A DNA stretch of 64,000 nucleotides from positions 78,992,520-79,056,519 of the forward strand of contig CM069432.1 in NCBI GenBank assembly GCA_035610365.1. The letters run 5' to 3'. Source of the stretch: Aquatica leii (lineage: Eukaryota > Arthropoda > Insecta > Coleoptera > Lampyridae). Of the stretch, positions 47,152-59,111 are shown one piece after another; the stretch's first letter is position 1, and each line of letters starts with the position of its first letter. The notes under the pieces were generated by a model. That model did not search any database, was not told the origin of the DNA, and saw nothing but the letters and a program-made list of their open reading frames with translations. The position numbers and the translations under genes were made by a program.

Positions 47152-47231
47152 GCAATTAATAATCTCGACAACATTAACGCTCTCGCTCGCTGCGCTCGCT
47201 CGCGCGTGAAAATGTCTTGATTATTAATTGC
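47152..47231. repeat. Hairpin with GC-rich (CGCT)n core
   Basis: GCAATTAATAATCTCGACA and TGTCTTGATTATTAATTGC pair with two mismatches around a core of CTCGCTCGCTGCGCTCGCTC. Contrast with the AT-rich flanks is strong; probably a miniature element. Confidence 0.65.
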
Positions 47232-48521
47232 CTTCATTACCAACCTTGTTGGTTAAATAACTATAAATGTTTGTCAAATGCTAAAAGTATATCTTCTTTA
47301 TTCTCAGCTGAATCTACCGAAATTTATCGTAGTAATATACCGACCTGAACAAATTTCTTCTGACAACACTGATTCTATTTTCAGTCAACACTTTCGGTGT
47401 ATTTTGTGTAATAAAGTTTTACCAAACAGTTCTATGTTTCCTGCAAAAATCCTTTGCTATTTACAATCTTTGCATTCGTAATATAAATCTGTATCAGTTT
47501 TGTAGAGGAATGTGGCAGCATTTATACTAACAAACCAAATTCATAATACCTAAAGAAGAAGAAAACAAATTGTAATTTTGTTTGTAGAGTTATTAGTAAA
47601 ATTGTGAAATTTTTAGTGTAAGGAAACGCAACAAAGTCAGTTGGCAACACTGTAAAATACAGTGGCAGTAATGGCCAGAGAGAAGATATATTTAGAGGGG
47701 AATCTCCTGGATCTCCTGTTTCCTGTATAAACTTGGAACACAGTTTATGGCGCCCTACAACGGTTGTGGGGAAAACAAATAGCGCGAATTTTAAACTAAA
47801 TGTGTGGGTGTGGGTAGCACCCATTATTATTACAATGGTTTATTCTGAATGTTTTCTTGTTTTTGAAAGAATAGTTATGAAAATTGTCACTTTTTTATAA
47901 TTATGCATTAAAAAAAGTGACTTATTTTATATAACATTTTTTATTTGCACAAATACAATATAAATAACTTCCAGTTTCATTCGAATCAACACCGTGTGAA
48001 TATTGTAACAACTTTTCTTTAAAACGAATATGAAAACCTTCAGTTTTTAAATAGTAATAAACGTTAGAATCAAACACGTGAAAAAATAACTTGCATTATT
48101 TATTCGATTTTATTCGAGAAATGCAATTCAGCGTTTTTAGCCTTCAAGGTACGAAAAAGAGGGAAATAAAATTTGCTGTATTTGTATTTCTTACCGATAA
48201 TTATTACATAGTGGCCTCGAACGGTTGTGGAGAAAAGTTAAAACGTTATTCCTTTTCTCTCAATTGAAGTTTCTCGTCTACAAATAGTTAGTTTATGGTA
48301 ATGGCACGGTGTATAAACGTATATCTATAATTTTATAAGATGTTTTCGCCTTTTTTCTATTTCCGCCTAAATGTTTAGATCAGAAATTAAAAGCAAGTAT
48401 TCAAAATTAGCAAAAATTATAAGTTTATAAACTTATTGAATTATTGCAAATGCTTGAAATAATACTTATTTAGCAATTTAGCTACACGGGAAAATCCTAA
48501 AAGAGGAGTACCTTTATTAGG
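47232..48521. other. Intergenic, no gene recognised
   Basis: Non-coding; the 47278-47481 and 47522-47824 frames show no domain. Confidence 0.45.
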
Positions 48522-48731
48522 TCCAAAACCAGTGGTGTTGTCGAGCCGAAACACTCCGGAACGTCGTTCCGGTACTTCCTTTTTGGACAGGAACGCGTTC
48601 CGGAACTAAAGATGATTTCTGATAACGAGAATTGGCTGACATATTGAAAAAAAAATTAAAAAGTATTGCTGATTTTTTCTTCTAATTTTTGACGAATTTT
48701 TATATGTATTATTATAAACAAGGGTTTAAAC

Positions 48732-51110
48732 CAAAGAGTATATAATAGGGAAGAGATGTAACGCAGTGTTTAAAAACGTATATGTGCAAGTTGTGTTGCC
48801 TATCTATCTTTGACTATAAATTTGCAAGTTGAAGTCATATTACACCTTCAAAAACAGAGAATAGTTAAGTATTTATCCGCCAGTAGACACCAACAACTTT
48901 TTTGTTCAACGGTGTTGCCATATAGTACAAATCAGTTACAGAATATTTAATTTGAGATTCTCCTTAATTTTTTTTTATAAATCACTTTACTTGAACAAGT
49001 CAAAGGTTGAAAAATTGTCGACGTCTAAATGGCTTAGTTTACATACTTTATATTACCTCAAAAGTGTGAACTGACATAAAATAATAAAGATTTTATAGAA
49101 AGGATTTTGAAATTGAATTCGTATTTACATGAATATATTTTTGTAATGACAGATCCCACTCACAGACATTAAAATATTTCTAGGGTGTTTGCATAACTGT
49201 TATTTTGTTTGTTTCATGAAAAGATAAAATATTTAGGAATTTCATCTTTTGTATATTTGTGCTTATGCTTTTCAAGGTCGGGCCAGAAACACAACCCTTA
49301 GTAATTGTGACAAATAAAGTAAACAAGTTGATATTCAACTTTATGTTTCTATTTATATTAATTCTAACAGACCGTTAACAGTTATACAAAAAATTATGCA
49401 TAGTATGCAGAATCATCTTTTAATTCACGCACGCAAATGTTGTATGTAAAAGGTGGTTAAATTTAAAACTGTGTTCTTAACTGTTAATTGAGTATTTTAA
49501 TTAGTGTATATGTACTTAATGTCAGTGGTCATAGTGATCACGTCAAATAATGATTGCTATCGTCTATCGCGATTATCGATCTTTATTTATAAAATAGCAA
49601 TTTCGAGAAAACAGATCACAAATAAAACAACAAAAAAAATTAAGGAGTATGTTATGCATATTTAAAAACTGATTATGTACCTCTGTGTTATGAACATTTA
49701 CAAAACTAACAATTTTACCTGAAATTTTCTTTGAAATAAATGTACATTAAGTCATTGCCCTTCTAATACCTACACAGGTAATTTTTAAAATAAAATCCGG
49801 CAATGTTCTGTACAGAGTTATTAACTCTTGTTAAAACCCCTACACGTTTATTTATAAAAAAACAACACATGATTAAAATATTATAGTCCTTATAATTTTT
49901 ACCAATAATATAAGTCTTTAAATTTACAAAAATATATAATTTAAATACATAACGTATTTTGTTTAAAAAATGCTTGCAAAAATTACATTAGGTAAATTAG
50001 CCTAGCATTGATTATGATATTTTTCTCGCCCCTCCACCAAAAAATTTGTTCTTAGATTAATTTTCCATAAATCATCGTCTCTTTTGCTTGTTTGTTGTGT
50101 TATGGTGTTATGATGAATTTTTGAAATTCAAGTTTTTTAGAATGGCCAAAATATAATGCTGTGTATTTAATTGTATTGTAACAAAATTGTACTTAAAGCT
50201 AAGCAGCTTAAGAAGGATTGTATATTTTAAGTAAACATTAAATAATGGGAAATTTAAAAGCTGAATCCTTTACCGAAATGTCTTTAGAAATTATGGAACC
50301 ACCTTGCTCTCAGAAAATACAAGTTGTCGGCTCCTTTTAAAACGACACTTGTTTATTAGGCAATGTTTAATTTAGGCATAAAGGGGTGAGCTATCAATGA
50401 CGTTATATTTAACTACAATTCCAAACGACTATAAAAAGTTTATGACTTATTAATATGAAAACCTAAAATTTAAATTTAAAAAAAAATTGAGTATGCGTTT
50501 ATATTGCGTATATATTTTTTATCTTTAATGGACTATTAAACATACATGTGAGAAAATTTCTTACTCTTATTTTTTTTTAATTGTGTCACCTGTATGTTAG
50601 TTATAGCATTTACAAAATATTTATTGACTTTTATTGAAATTTAAAAGTAAATAATTCAAAAGTTTAGAAAAACTGACATAAAGCAGGTAATTACAGTTTC
50701 TATAAAATATTCAAATTTGTAAAATAGTTATGTATTATACTATATGCTGTACGATTAATATAATATTTTAATCATGTATTCAAAGCAAATGTATCACATT
50801 TTTTGATTTAACTACGACTATACTTTACAATAATTGTTGAAATTTATTAAAATACTATTTTTTGTTGTGTTTTTAATAACGGGATTTAAAGTTATTGCTT
50901 ATTTCACAATATGGCAACACTGAAATTAATTTTTTTCAAAACGTTACAGAACTCTTTAAAAATTATGTTTGTAGACGCAATATCAAGTTTAGTTTAGTAC
51001 CGGCTACAACTACGCGAGGGCCAGACTTTGAAACCCCTAGCGGACGAGTTCTTTTAGGTACTACGGTATAACCCGTAAGGCTGATTCTCTTCCCCATTAT
51101 ATACTCTTTG
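48732..51110. mobile_element. P-like element nested in the hAT
   Basis: Inverted ends CAAAGAGTATATAAT followed by AGGGAAGAGA, flanked by the perfect palindromic 8-bp duplication GTTTAAAC (48724-48731 and 51111-51118). Near 50144 ATGGCC opens MAKI-stop-CCVFNC, a possible wreck of a THAP start. An 8-bp palindromic target and THAP trace suggest the P superfamily; hAT is the alternative. Confidence 0.6.
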
Positions 51111-51589
51111 GTTTAAACCGAACCCATACCGGAACAAAAACCGGAACGAACCGGCTTGTTTTTCCGAACCGTGAACCGGAGTCCGGAACGTTTTTTTTCT
51201 GCTGAACCGGAACTCGAACCGAACCGAAACAAATACGTGAACCGGTTTTTGAACCGGTTCAACGGGAATTAAATTTTATTTATAATAAACATTAGAAGAA
51301 AAAAATATGAAATTTTAAAAAAGTAAAGATTTCATACATAAATTTTAACGCAAGCGGCCCACGGACCGTAGGTTACTCATCCCTGGCATAGTTTATTGCC
51401 ATACCCAAATGGGCCTGCGGCTAATGCTAATAATTTTTATTATACATTTGTTGCTAAAATTTCCAGATGTTGGTTTTCAGTATTGGTAGATGTTTTAAAC
51501 TTTATTAGTTTATTACAGTGATGCTAAGAAAAATGCCGACAAACGTACCGATTTTCATCTGAAATGTGCATTGTTGGGAAACCCCGCTC

Positions 51590-51690
51590 CGTCGTCAAAT
51601 TTGGGACATGAGACCTAAAAAAAACGTCGCCGCCAGGATTATCATGGAAAACCACCCCCGTCGTTAAATTTGGGAATGAGACCGCACAGA
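51590..51690 (+). repeat. Imperfect tandem repeat
   Basis: GTCGTCAAATTTGGGACATGAGACC recurs as GTCGTTAAATTTGGGAATGAGACC about 75 bp later, in a GC-richer patch inside the hAT. Confidence 0.55.
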
Positions 51691-51781
51691 GCCACCGCCT
51701 ACCCAGGATCGGCCCTGTCTATATAATTATATATACGCGTTCCGGTAAAAAAAAAATTAGCACAACACCACTGTCCAAAAC

Positions 51782-52653
51782 TATACCATTTTTTCGTACA
51801 TCGGACTTCAAGGTTACTACAGTAGAAAACATTGTTGGAATGCAGACGTAAACAAATTAAAGAAAACACATCATATAGATTATGCAGCAAATATTAAATG
51901 CGGCTTTTGACACCTATATGTGCCACCGCTTCAAAAACTTCGGACCGTGTTGTAAATTTTACTACTCGTGGTAAATGAGTATCATTTCGCCCTTGTACAA
52001 TTTAACACCGACACTTTTTAGAAAAAAGCAGTGTATTTAATATAGAAATAAAACTTTTCCGAACACCATTAGAAAAATGATATAACAGTGGTAATTGCAA
52101 TCAAATGTATAAAAATTGAAAGTATGAAAATAAATGATTTCATTACACTTTTCGACGCTGCTTTAATTTTTAGTTATTTTCCAAAACATAAAGTTCCAAA
52201 TAAACCCTTATAAAAAGAACAAATTTGTAGATGTTCAAGTTCTCGCGATAATTTTATCAAAGAAAGAAGTTTTGACAAGTGAATACGTATGCAAACCGCT
52301 ATCTTTTTCTCTTTATTACCGCATCTTACTTTATGAATTTCCAAATCTAGCGACATCTCAACAAATCTATTCAACTTAAACCTGACAACTCCCCCGTTTT
52401 TCAAAATTACCCCATGACCATCCCCTTAAATACGCGGGTGCCTTTATCATTGCCTATATGAATATATTTCAAAAACTCCGATGTAGTCTTATATGTTAAT
52501 CGTATATAAAAATTTAATATTATGTCTGCAATTATAAAAATACACAAATAATAAATTCTTAGTACAAGTATAACGATGCCAGTGGAACAAGGTTAAAGAT
52601 ATTAAAACGTATTTTACATCTGAAAACGTATAAATAACACATTTGTATTACTA
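51782..52653. other. Intergenic upstream of regucalcin copy 2
   Basis: No gene recognised; the distal 5' flank of the plus-strand regucalcin. Confidence 0.5.
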
Positions 52654-52661
52654 CTTGTTTA

Positions 52662-52832
52662 CAGTGTTAAACTCCATCCATCGTTATTACTATCTAGATC
52701 ATTTCATATTATCTATTATCGGTTATCTATATAAAATTTAAATTGTTTATCGATTATCTAATACTAGATAATTTTCTTACGATTTTCTTAGCTATATCTA
52801 TATAACTTAAAAATTATCTATTTACAGCACTG
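52662..52832. mobile_element. hAT-like miniature element, GATA-rich, at the regucalcin start
   Basis: 171 bp beginning CAGTGTTAAAC and ending ACAGCACTG, flanked by the perfect 8-bp duplication CTTGTTTA (52654-52661 and 52833-52840). It holds nine TATC/GATA cores, six fitting WGATAR. Its right duplication ends 2 bp before the ATG of the second regucalcin. Confidence 0.82.
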
Positions 52833-52842
52833 CTTGTTTAGT

Positions 52843-53933
52843 ATGTTAGTTTTATTATTAATTTTTACAATTGTTATATAGTAAGTTCTTAACTTTTTTG
52901 GTACTTATTAATATTTATTTGCAGTAGCGCTTTCGCATTTGATAAACCTATAGTTCATCAGGTAACAAAACCTATCGATCATGGAGAAGGACCAGTTTGG
53001 GATCCTAGAACTAATTTACTTTATTTTGTTGATGTGTATGAAGGAAGAGTATTAAGCTACAATTATTTAACACATAAATTAAATGCCATCTGCTTACATG
53101 GAAATACCACGCCCATTGTTCCGTCAAAAAGTAATCCTCATGTTTTAATAGTTGGTGTTGAAAGATCAGTTTTCGCGATCGAATGGACTGGTGAAAATAT
53201 TATTTATTCGAAAAAGCACTTGGTGACGCTGTCTAATCAATTTCCAACTAGTAGAATAAACGACGGAAAAGCAGATAAAAATGGTAGATTATGGGTTGGT
53301 GAGTACTTTATTATTTAAAAGTTAATATATCCTACAAAACTAGCTTGTTTAGGTACCATGGGATTTGAATCGCCTAACGGTGTCTCAATAAATGAAGGAA
53401 TTCTATACTCTATTACTAAAGATACTTTAAATTATCCGTTACCTGTTATTCAACCTGTTAATATAAGCAATGGAATGGCTTGGAACAAAGCTAATAATAA
53501 ATTTTATTACATTGACACACCCACATTGTCAGTAACAGAATATGATTATAATAAAGAAAGTGGAGTCATAAGCAATCCAAAGATTGTTTTTGATTTGACT
53601 AAACATGAAAGCATCAGTGGTTTCCCAGATGGTATGACTATAGATAAAGATGATAATTTGTGGGTTGCGCTGTTAGACGGAGGAGTTGTTATCAAAATAC
53701 ACCCTACAACAGGCGATCTGTTACAAATTATTGCACTGCCAGCTAAACGAATTACTTCTGTTACTTGGGGAGGTCCTCATTTAGATATTTTGTTTGTAAC
53801 TACGTCACAGCACGGTCTTAGTCCCGCAGAAAAAATTAGAGAACCAGCAGCTGGTAGTTTATTCGCTATCACCAATCTTAATACAAACGGATTGCCAATG
53901 TTTTATGCTGATATTATAGAAGAAATTTTATAA
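52843..53933 (+). CDS. Secreted regucalcin / SMP-30 family protein, copy 2
   Basis: Three exons: 52843-52880, 52925-53298 and 53353-53933, with introns of 44 and 54 nt and correct GT-AG ends. The joined frame is 330 codons without defects. It starts MLVLLLIFTIVIYSAFA, a signal peptide likely cut before FDKP. The SMP-30 propeller follows, with the family metal ligands: Glu in DHGEGPVWD, Asn in ISNGMAWN, Asp in FPDGMTID. It ends MFYADIIEEIL. Compared with copy 1 (33706-34807), exon lengths 2 and 3 are identical and most of the sequence is shared, so the two are tandem-origin paralogues now in opposite orientation. Start choice rests on the signal peptide and splice phase. A miniature hAT element abuts the start and probably forms its proximal promoter or 5' UTR. 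Confidence 0.93.
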
Positions 53934-55011
53934 TTATATTATAAAAGTAAAGAGCTTATGTATAATTAGAAGCAAATATATTTATCACAAAAGCACTAAT
54001 TAATTCCTACAATTTTTTGTATTTTCTATAAAAATTCTACCAAAATTATGTTTAATGTTTTCGTTATTTAGGATATAATACTTTGCACTTATAAAAATAA
54101 TAAATCGGTAAAAACAGTAAAACGTGAAGTATCACAAAAAAAATAGATAAAACCCAAAACCCTTATTATAAATATGAAGACCGAAACATATTTCAAAACT
54201 TACACAAACAAAACTTGTAATACCTACCCACTTTTATTTGAATTATCTTCGATTCAGATATCTTCTTTGTCTTTTAAATTTTAATTCGTCTTGTGTTGCT
54301 TACATTAATTTTGTTTATTCAACTAATGTATCCTATTTTCGATTCCAACATGACATCAGTTCAAATTATTTTATACATAACAATGAATAACAATTTCAAA
54401 ATGTTGCTACTGACAATTGTATAAAACGCAACTATTTTACTCCTAGAACAAGAACTATGTGCATTTGTAATGATAAATTAAATAAAAATTACAATAGGAG
54501 TTTAAACAAAAAACGCTTTGGGCCGTCGATTTTTGTTTTTGAATTTTTTACGTGAGATTGAGATATACAAAATATATCAAGAAAGAGATATAGTTATGTC
54601 ATCATTTTGTCATGTCTGTTAATTTTGTAATTAAAAGTGGACTGTATTGAAGATTTTTTATGTTGTACTTTTTATTTTACTTTTTTTTATACAAATAATT
54701 CGAGTTGCTGTTTACTCGCTGAAACTAAAGTTCAATTCAACTAACTTAACTTAAAACTACCACTATGACTCATAAATTTCTATTTTTCTATTTTTAGAGT
54801 ACAAAGGATGTAAACCTGTCTTTTCACTTAACAATACATATGTATAACCTTAACAAAACAATCGTTTTCGCTTAAACAACGTCATCTCCCATTTTTTATT
54901 GCAGAATTAGTAAAAGCACATCTTTTTACGTACGACAAGGTAAATATAGATAACTGTTACATAAGAAAAATTATCGTCGACATTACAAATGAAAATGCAT
55001 CTATCTCTGAG
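53934..55011. other. 3' flank of regucalcin copy 2
   Basis: Non-coding. AATAATAAA near 54095 could serve in polyadenylation. Nothing else seen. Confidence 0.45.
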
Positions 55012-55452
55012 CAGTGGCAGCTGGTGGTCAATGCTGCGGAAGGATCATTTCAACATTAAAACTTTAAAAACGCATTGTTACTTGTGATACATGGCCTTTG
55101 AACAAGTTGCTTAGATTTCAAATGTGTTACATAAAGGTAAGAACGTCTTACGGCCGTGATCGTGCCAGTTTTGTAATCCAACATTCCGCCTAATTTAGCA
55201 AGGGTGGAAATATACAACGATCATGTTCTTAAATGCGTGTGATGACGGAACGACTAGTTTCGGGAATACTAAACTACATGAACAAAGAATTAAAATGATG
55301 TTACTATATATTAACACAGTAATAATCATTTTGCCTATTCCAAAGATAAATAAATTGACCTCAAATATAAGTCTTTTATAAAGTAAGAACGCGTTTGTTA
55401 AAGTTTCAATGTTGCAATGGCCTTCCTGCAGCATTGATCACCAGACGCTACT
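55012..55452. mobile_element. hAT-like non-autonomous element
   Basis: About 70-bp diverged inverted ends: CAGTGGCAGCTGGTGGTCAA at left, and the complement of 55380-55452 at right (TAGTAGCGTCTGGTGATCAA). TCAATGCTGC and AAACTTTAA are in both arms. The 8-bp duplication is not recognisable. The centre (55130-55195) holds a Penelope-like relic. Confidence 0.68.
55130..55195 (-). repeat. Penelope-like terminal relic
   Basis: The complement matches the 24410-24475 segment: TGTTGGATTACAAAACTGGC, then CACGGCCGTAAGACGTTCTT. Diverged, non-coding. Confidence 0.45.
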
Positions 55453-57065
55453 ACGTCTCGAATACCACTTTTACGAAGAAGTCTCCTAATTTGTTTTCAG
55501 ACCTTATGAAGGTAAGGTAAAAATGTCTTTATAGGTACTCTAGCACGTGCGTGTAGATGACTATTAAACACTTAAATGAGTAACCGTCATAAAATGGAAA
55601 GAATACTGCGCATCATTGCGGGTCACCCGTCATAAGACGGAAAGGGATTATTTAAGCTTTTTAAATTTATTTTCAAGATTGTATCGCATTTGACAATATC
55701 CTGCCATCTATTAGTAACTCATTGTGTAACATCAAATGGATACAATAATGAATAAATAACAAATAAATAATGTAAATGACTATCGGTCTGAAGCGTTCCC
55801 GGTTAAGGAGTTTATAATAACTACCTGAATATTCCGTTGCATACGTATAACAATTGCCCAATAAGGCTCTAGTAAGATGAAAGTTCCAAGCCTAGATTCT
55901 CAGGTTGACAAATAGAAAAAGTATCAAGTTATCTGTCCGTATATTTGGATTTGCGATACACAGGATAACGCAAAAGCCCGCCGGGTTTACGCGTCACAAC
56001 AAGGTCGTAAAATGGTAAATTTGATACCTAGGTGTTAGTTGTTTAGATGATCAAGAAACCTAGACAATTCAAGACCAGACTTTAGGTTTAACTATCGATG
56101 ATTCTAAAGTAAATGGATAATAAACATTATTAAAAAGAAGAACCAAATTCAAATCTTTGCCATTATGAAACAGAATCTGTTCGATAATAAGCAATGATCT
56201 AAGAATCAAGCTTCAAAATAAAATTTCGAGTTAGAAAAAACGTATCATTCCTCTGACAAAATAGAATGAGTTTTTTCAACGTAATCAGTTTAGTGCAAAA
56301 CGACAGTAGCGTTGCCTTTTGTCGCCTGCAAAGATTTTTCAAGGCCGACTCTTCCGACTTTAAAATGTTGGATTTAGAAATTTTAGTTGATTTATTTGCC
56401 AGTGAAGATGTTTTATCGAAGACTTAGCAGTACATAAAATCTGTTACTTAGGAATGCGTTGCAACTTCGGCCACAATATCGACACGGTAGAAACCCGTAA
56501 TAAGTTCTTATCTTAGTATAGACTCCATAGAAACCTTCGCTATTACATTGGAATTCTTATACGTATTATCTTTATTTAATTAAAACCAAATTTGGTAAGG
56601 TATTGAGAAAAATTAAGACAACATTTATATGAATGCAAAGATGTTTTTGTACAATTTCATAAAACATAAAAATTGCAAAATAAACACCAGTTAACATGTT
56701 AAGAAAAACACTGTCCACGCCATAACTTTGACTACAGTGTACTAAAACCGGTCTTAACTTTTTCTACTACTGTCAACGTAAAAAAAGTTCAATTGAGATA
56801 AAAAAAAGTGTATTACCATAGGTTATTGTTTTTGATAACAGGTAAAGCCGCTATAAATATTAAAATTTACTCCTCAATAGCTTTCGTTCCCTCTACAAAG
56901 AATACTTCCTTATATTTTAGATATTAATTCGTTTGGAATTTTTATTAAACCATCAATCAACTCAAGGTGTTTTAAAATTAGATCGGTTAATTTGAAAACA
57001 CGTATTTGTGATGTAACTTACTTCAAAGCCAAAAAACTGTTACCTATTGCCAATTAAGTATAGTC
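55453..57065. other. Intergenic with a Penelope-like relic
   Basis: No gene. At 56455-56525 GTTGCAACTTCGGCCACAAT then ATCGACACGG...AAGTTCTTATCTTAGTATAGA match the complement of 24410-24475, a third copy of that relic. Confidence 0.5.
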
Positions 57066-57711
57066 ATGTTAATTAAAATGGAAGATGAAAACATAAATTT
57101 AATTATTTCGTTGTATGGTCAAAACGATTGGAAAAAAATATTAAAATTGAACGAAAAATCAAAAACACCGTTGTCAACGAGATTATTATGGGTATGGCCT
57201 ACTAAAAAAAATTTAAAATTCATGCAAGAAGTGCTAATTAAAAATCAAGTAAATGGTGTAATTTCAATTGGTTGTGGAACTGGACTCTTTGAATGGTTGT
57301 TGCATAAATACACAAGTATTAAAATTAATTGTATCTCCAGGTTAGTATTTGAAAATTAATTTTATAGATTTACCAGTAATTGGATATGAGGTAAATAAAG
57401 AATGGTGGACCAGTAAGTACTCAATGCCTCAATTTATACAAGTTCAGTTTTTAAATATGCCGCCTAAGAGTGAGTACTTATCAGAAGATTATGCCCTGTT
57501 GTTCTGTTACTTTAATAACGGACCAGCGTTTCAAGAATATATTGATGTTTATACGGGAAGTTTAATATTCATTATCGGACCAGGAAAAGGTCGTGGAACA
57601 CATACCAATCCAGATCCCTTTAAACCCAACATAAAAGAAAATTGGAAATTATGTACTTATGAAGAGGTTGGAGACACCAAAGATGTTATAGCAGTTTATT
57701 GTAAGATATGA
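57066..57711 (+). CDS. SAM-dependent methyltransferase-like protein
   Basis: Two exons, 57066-57330 and 57377-57711, joined across a 46-nt intron (GTATCT...ACCAG); 199 codons, frame intact. Residues about 60-72 read VISIGCGTGLFEWLL, motif I of class I methyltransferases (G-C-G-T-G binds S-adenosylmethionine). The joined sequence then reads IKINLIGYEVNKEWW, with Glu at the usual ribose-binding position at the end of strand 2. DYALLFCYFNNGPAFQEYID and IGPGKGRGTHTNPDP follow. The protein is short for the fold and its substrate is unknown. The ATG at 57066 is followed by another at 57078; either could serve. Splice choice was made from the motif continuity; a donor at 57341 breaks phase. Confidence 0.72.
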
Positions 57712-59103
57712 TAGTCGTATTCCTACAAAATATGTTTTTTAAATTACTGTTTTACACGTCAAACGATTTATAATAAATCTATTATTCTAAGAACAATAAA
57801 TTTAATATAGTTCGTGTAATTTGTTAAGTCACGATGACGTAGCCAAAACGCCAATTATTGTATTATATTTGTAAGAATGGTGTCGTCGTCAACACATTAC
57901 GTGACAGGTCCTTTACAAACTACGTGAACTCGAGCACCTATTAAGAGTATGTAAAAATGACTATCAATTATGAGATTCTAATATCAATAGAATAACAATA
58001 GAAACCGAAGATAAGAAACTAAGACAAGTGTTTAAATACTTGTTTGTTGTAATAAGTTTGTATTTAGAGTTAAGCAGTTATTCATGATAACCATGTTTTA
58101 ATACAAACATCTGATTTGAACCATATCTTCTATAATCAATGATCATACTCTGTGTAATTTTGGAACTTTAAATTTAGCATAAATATTAACCCCCTATTTC
58201 AACTAGGACGTGTAGAGAAAACGTATATTTCTAAAAGATGTTTTTTCGACAATACCGAAGATAAAACGATGATTTGAATACCACAAAAAAAATGTTACGA
58301 TTCAAGTTACCACGCTTCACGCGCAAACAAATAATTAGACTTTTTAGCACTGTAAAAAATCATTTATTTATGACGTATGTATATAGTCATTACTTGTATA
58401 ACGTCAATTATTGAATGATATAATCATATACAATGTAGACAAAATCATTTTCTTTTTTTATTGACTGGGTAAGTTTTTTAAATAATTATATATTTTATCC
58501 GTATATTCTGTTTACACATATTTAGTAGCCAATCCACATCTTTTAGCATAATAAATTATTGAAAATGCAATGTTTCCATATATCAAAACGTTCCTTCCGC
58601 TTCGCATATTGTTACTCGAACCGCTCCAACACAATGCTTTTCCTAGCAGTTTATTGTTCTCTTTTATTTGATTTTATTTATAGTAAAATTTTGAGATAAC
58701 CAGCACAAGTTATAGTCTTCATTTCTTCTCGGATTCCACGATAAACTTAAACTTCAGAGAATTCGGTAGAAAAACATTTTCATCATCTTCCTCTGATAAA
58801 CAAAAATCCTCTTATGATATTCAAATATGAGTAGCAAAACGAGTATTTCGGTCAACTAGTAAATAATTAGAGTATAACATGTTTCACATAAATTGTAATA
58901 TTCTCGTACAAATACAATAAACGATACTGTATTGCTTTGCGAACGATTTAAACAACTATGCTTGGTTGCATAAAGCATAACGCTGTTGTTAACTAAATCG
59001 TAGCTATTGATATGACAATATGATCAGCAAAACAATTGATTTTGTACTTTAGGACTAATGACTACTTTTAGCGACATAATCACGTAGTTAACTACATTGT
59101 CCG
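57712..59103. other. Intergenic, no gene recognised
   Basis: AT-rich, non-coding; 3' flank of the methyltransferase-like gene. Confidence 0.5.
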
Positions 59104-59111
59104 AGTTTACC

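Larger units (their letters stand above)
48530..51773. mobile_element. hAT-like element with nested insertions
   Basis: Ends CAGTGGTGTTGT on both sides in inverted orientation, flanked by the perfect 8-bp duplication TCCAAAAC (48522-48529 and 51774-51781). The outer parts are rich in CCGGAAC/GAACCGG motifs. It contains the element at 48732-51110, further hAT-like ends near 51395 (complement CAGGGATGAGTAACC) and 51716 (complement CAGGGCCGATCCTGG), and no intact transposase. Confidence 0.8.

Noticed and set aside
47160..47210. CGCTCGCTGCGCTCGCTC as a CRISPR-like or satellite array
   Set aside because: Only one short tract inside a hairpin; no regular spacers.
55004..55460. 8-bp target duplication for the hAT-like element at 55012
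   Set aside because: TCTCTGAG and CGTCTCGA flanks do not match.
57341..57367. 27-nt intron GTTAGT...TATAG in the methyltransferase-like gene
   Set aside because: Too short and breaks the reading phase; the 46-nt alternative restores motif continuity.
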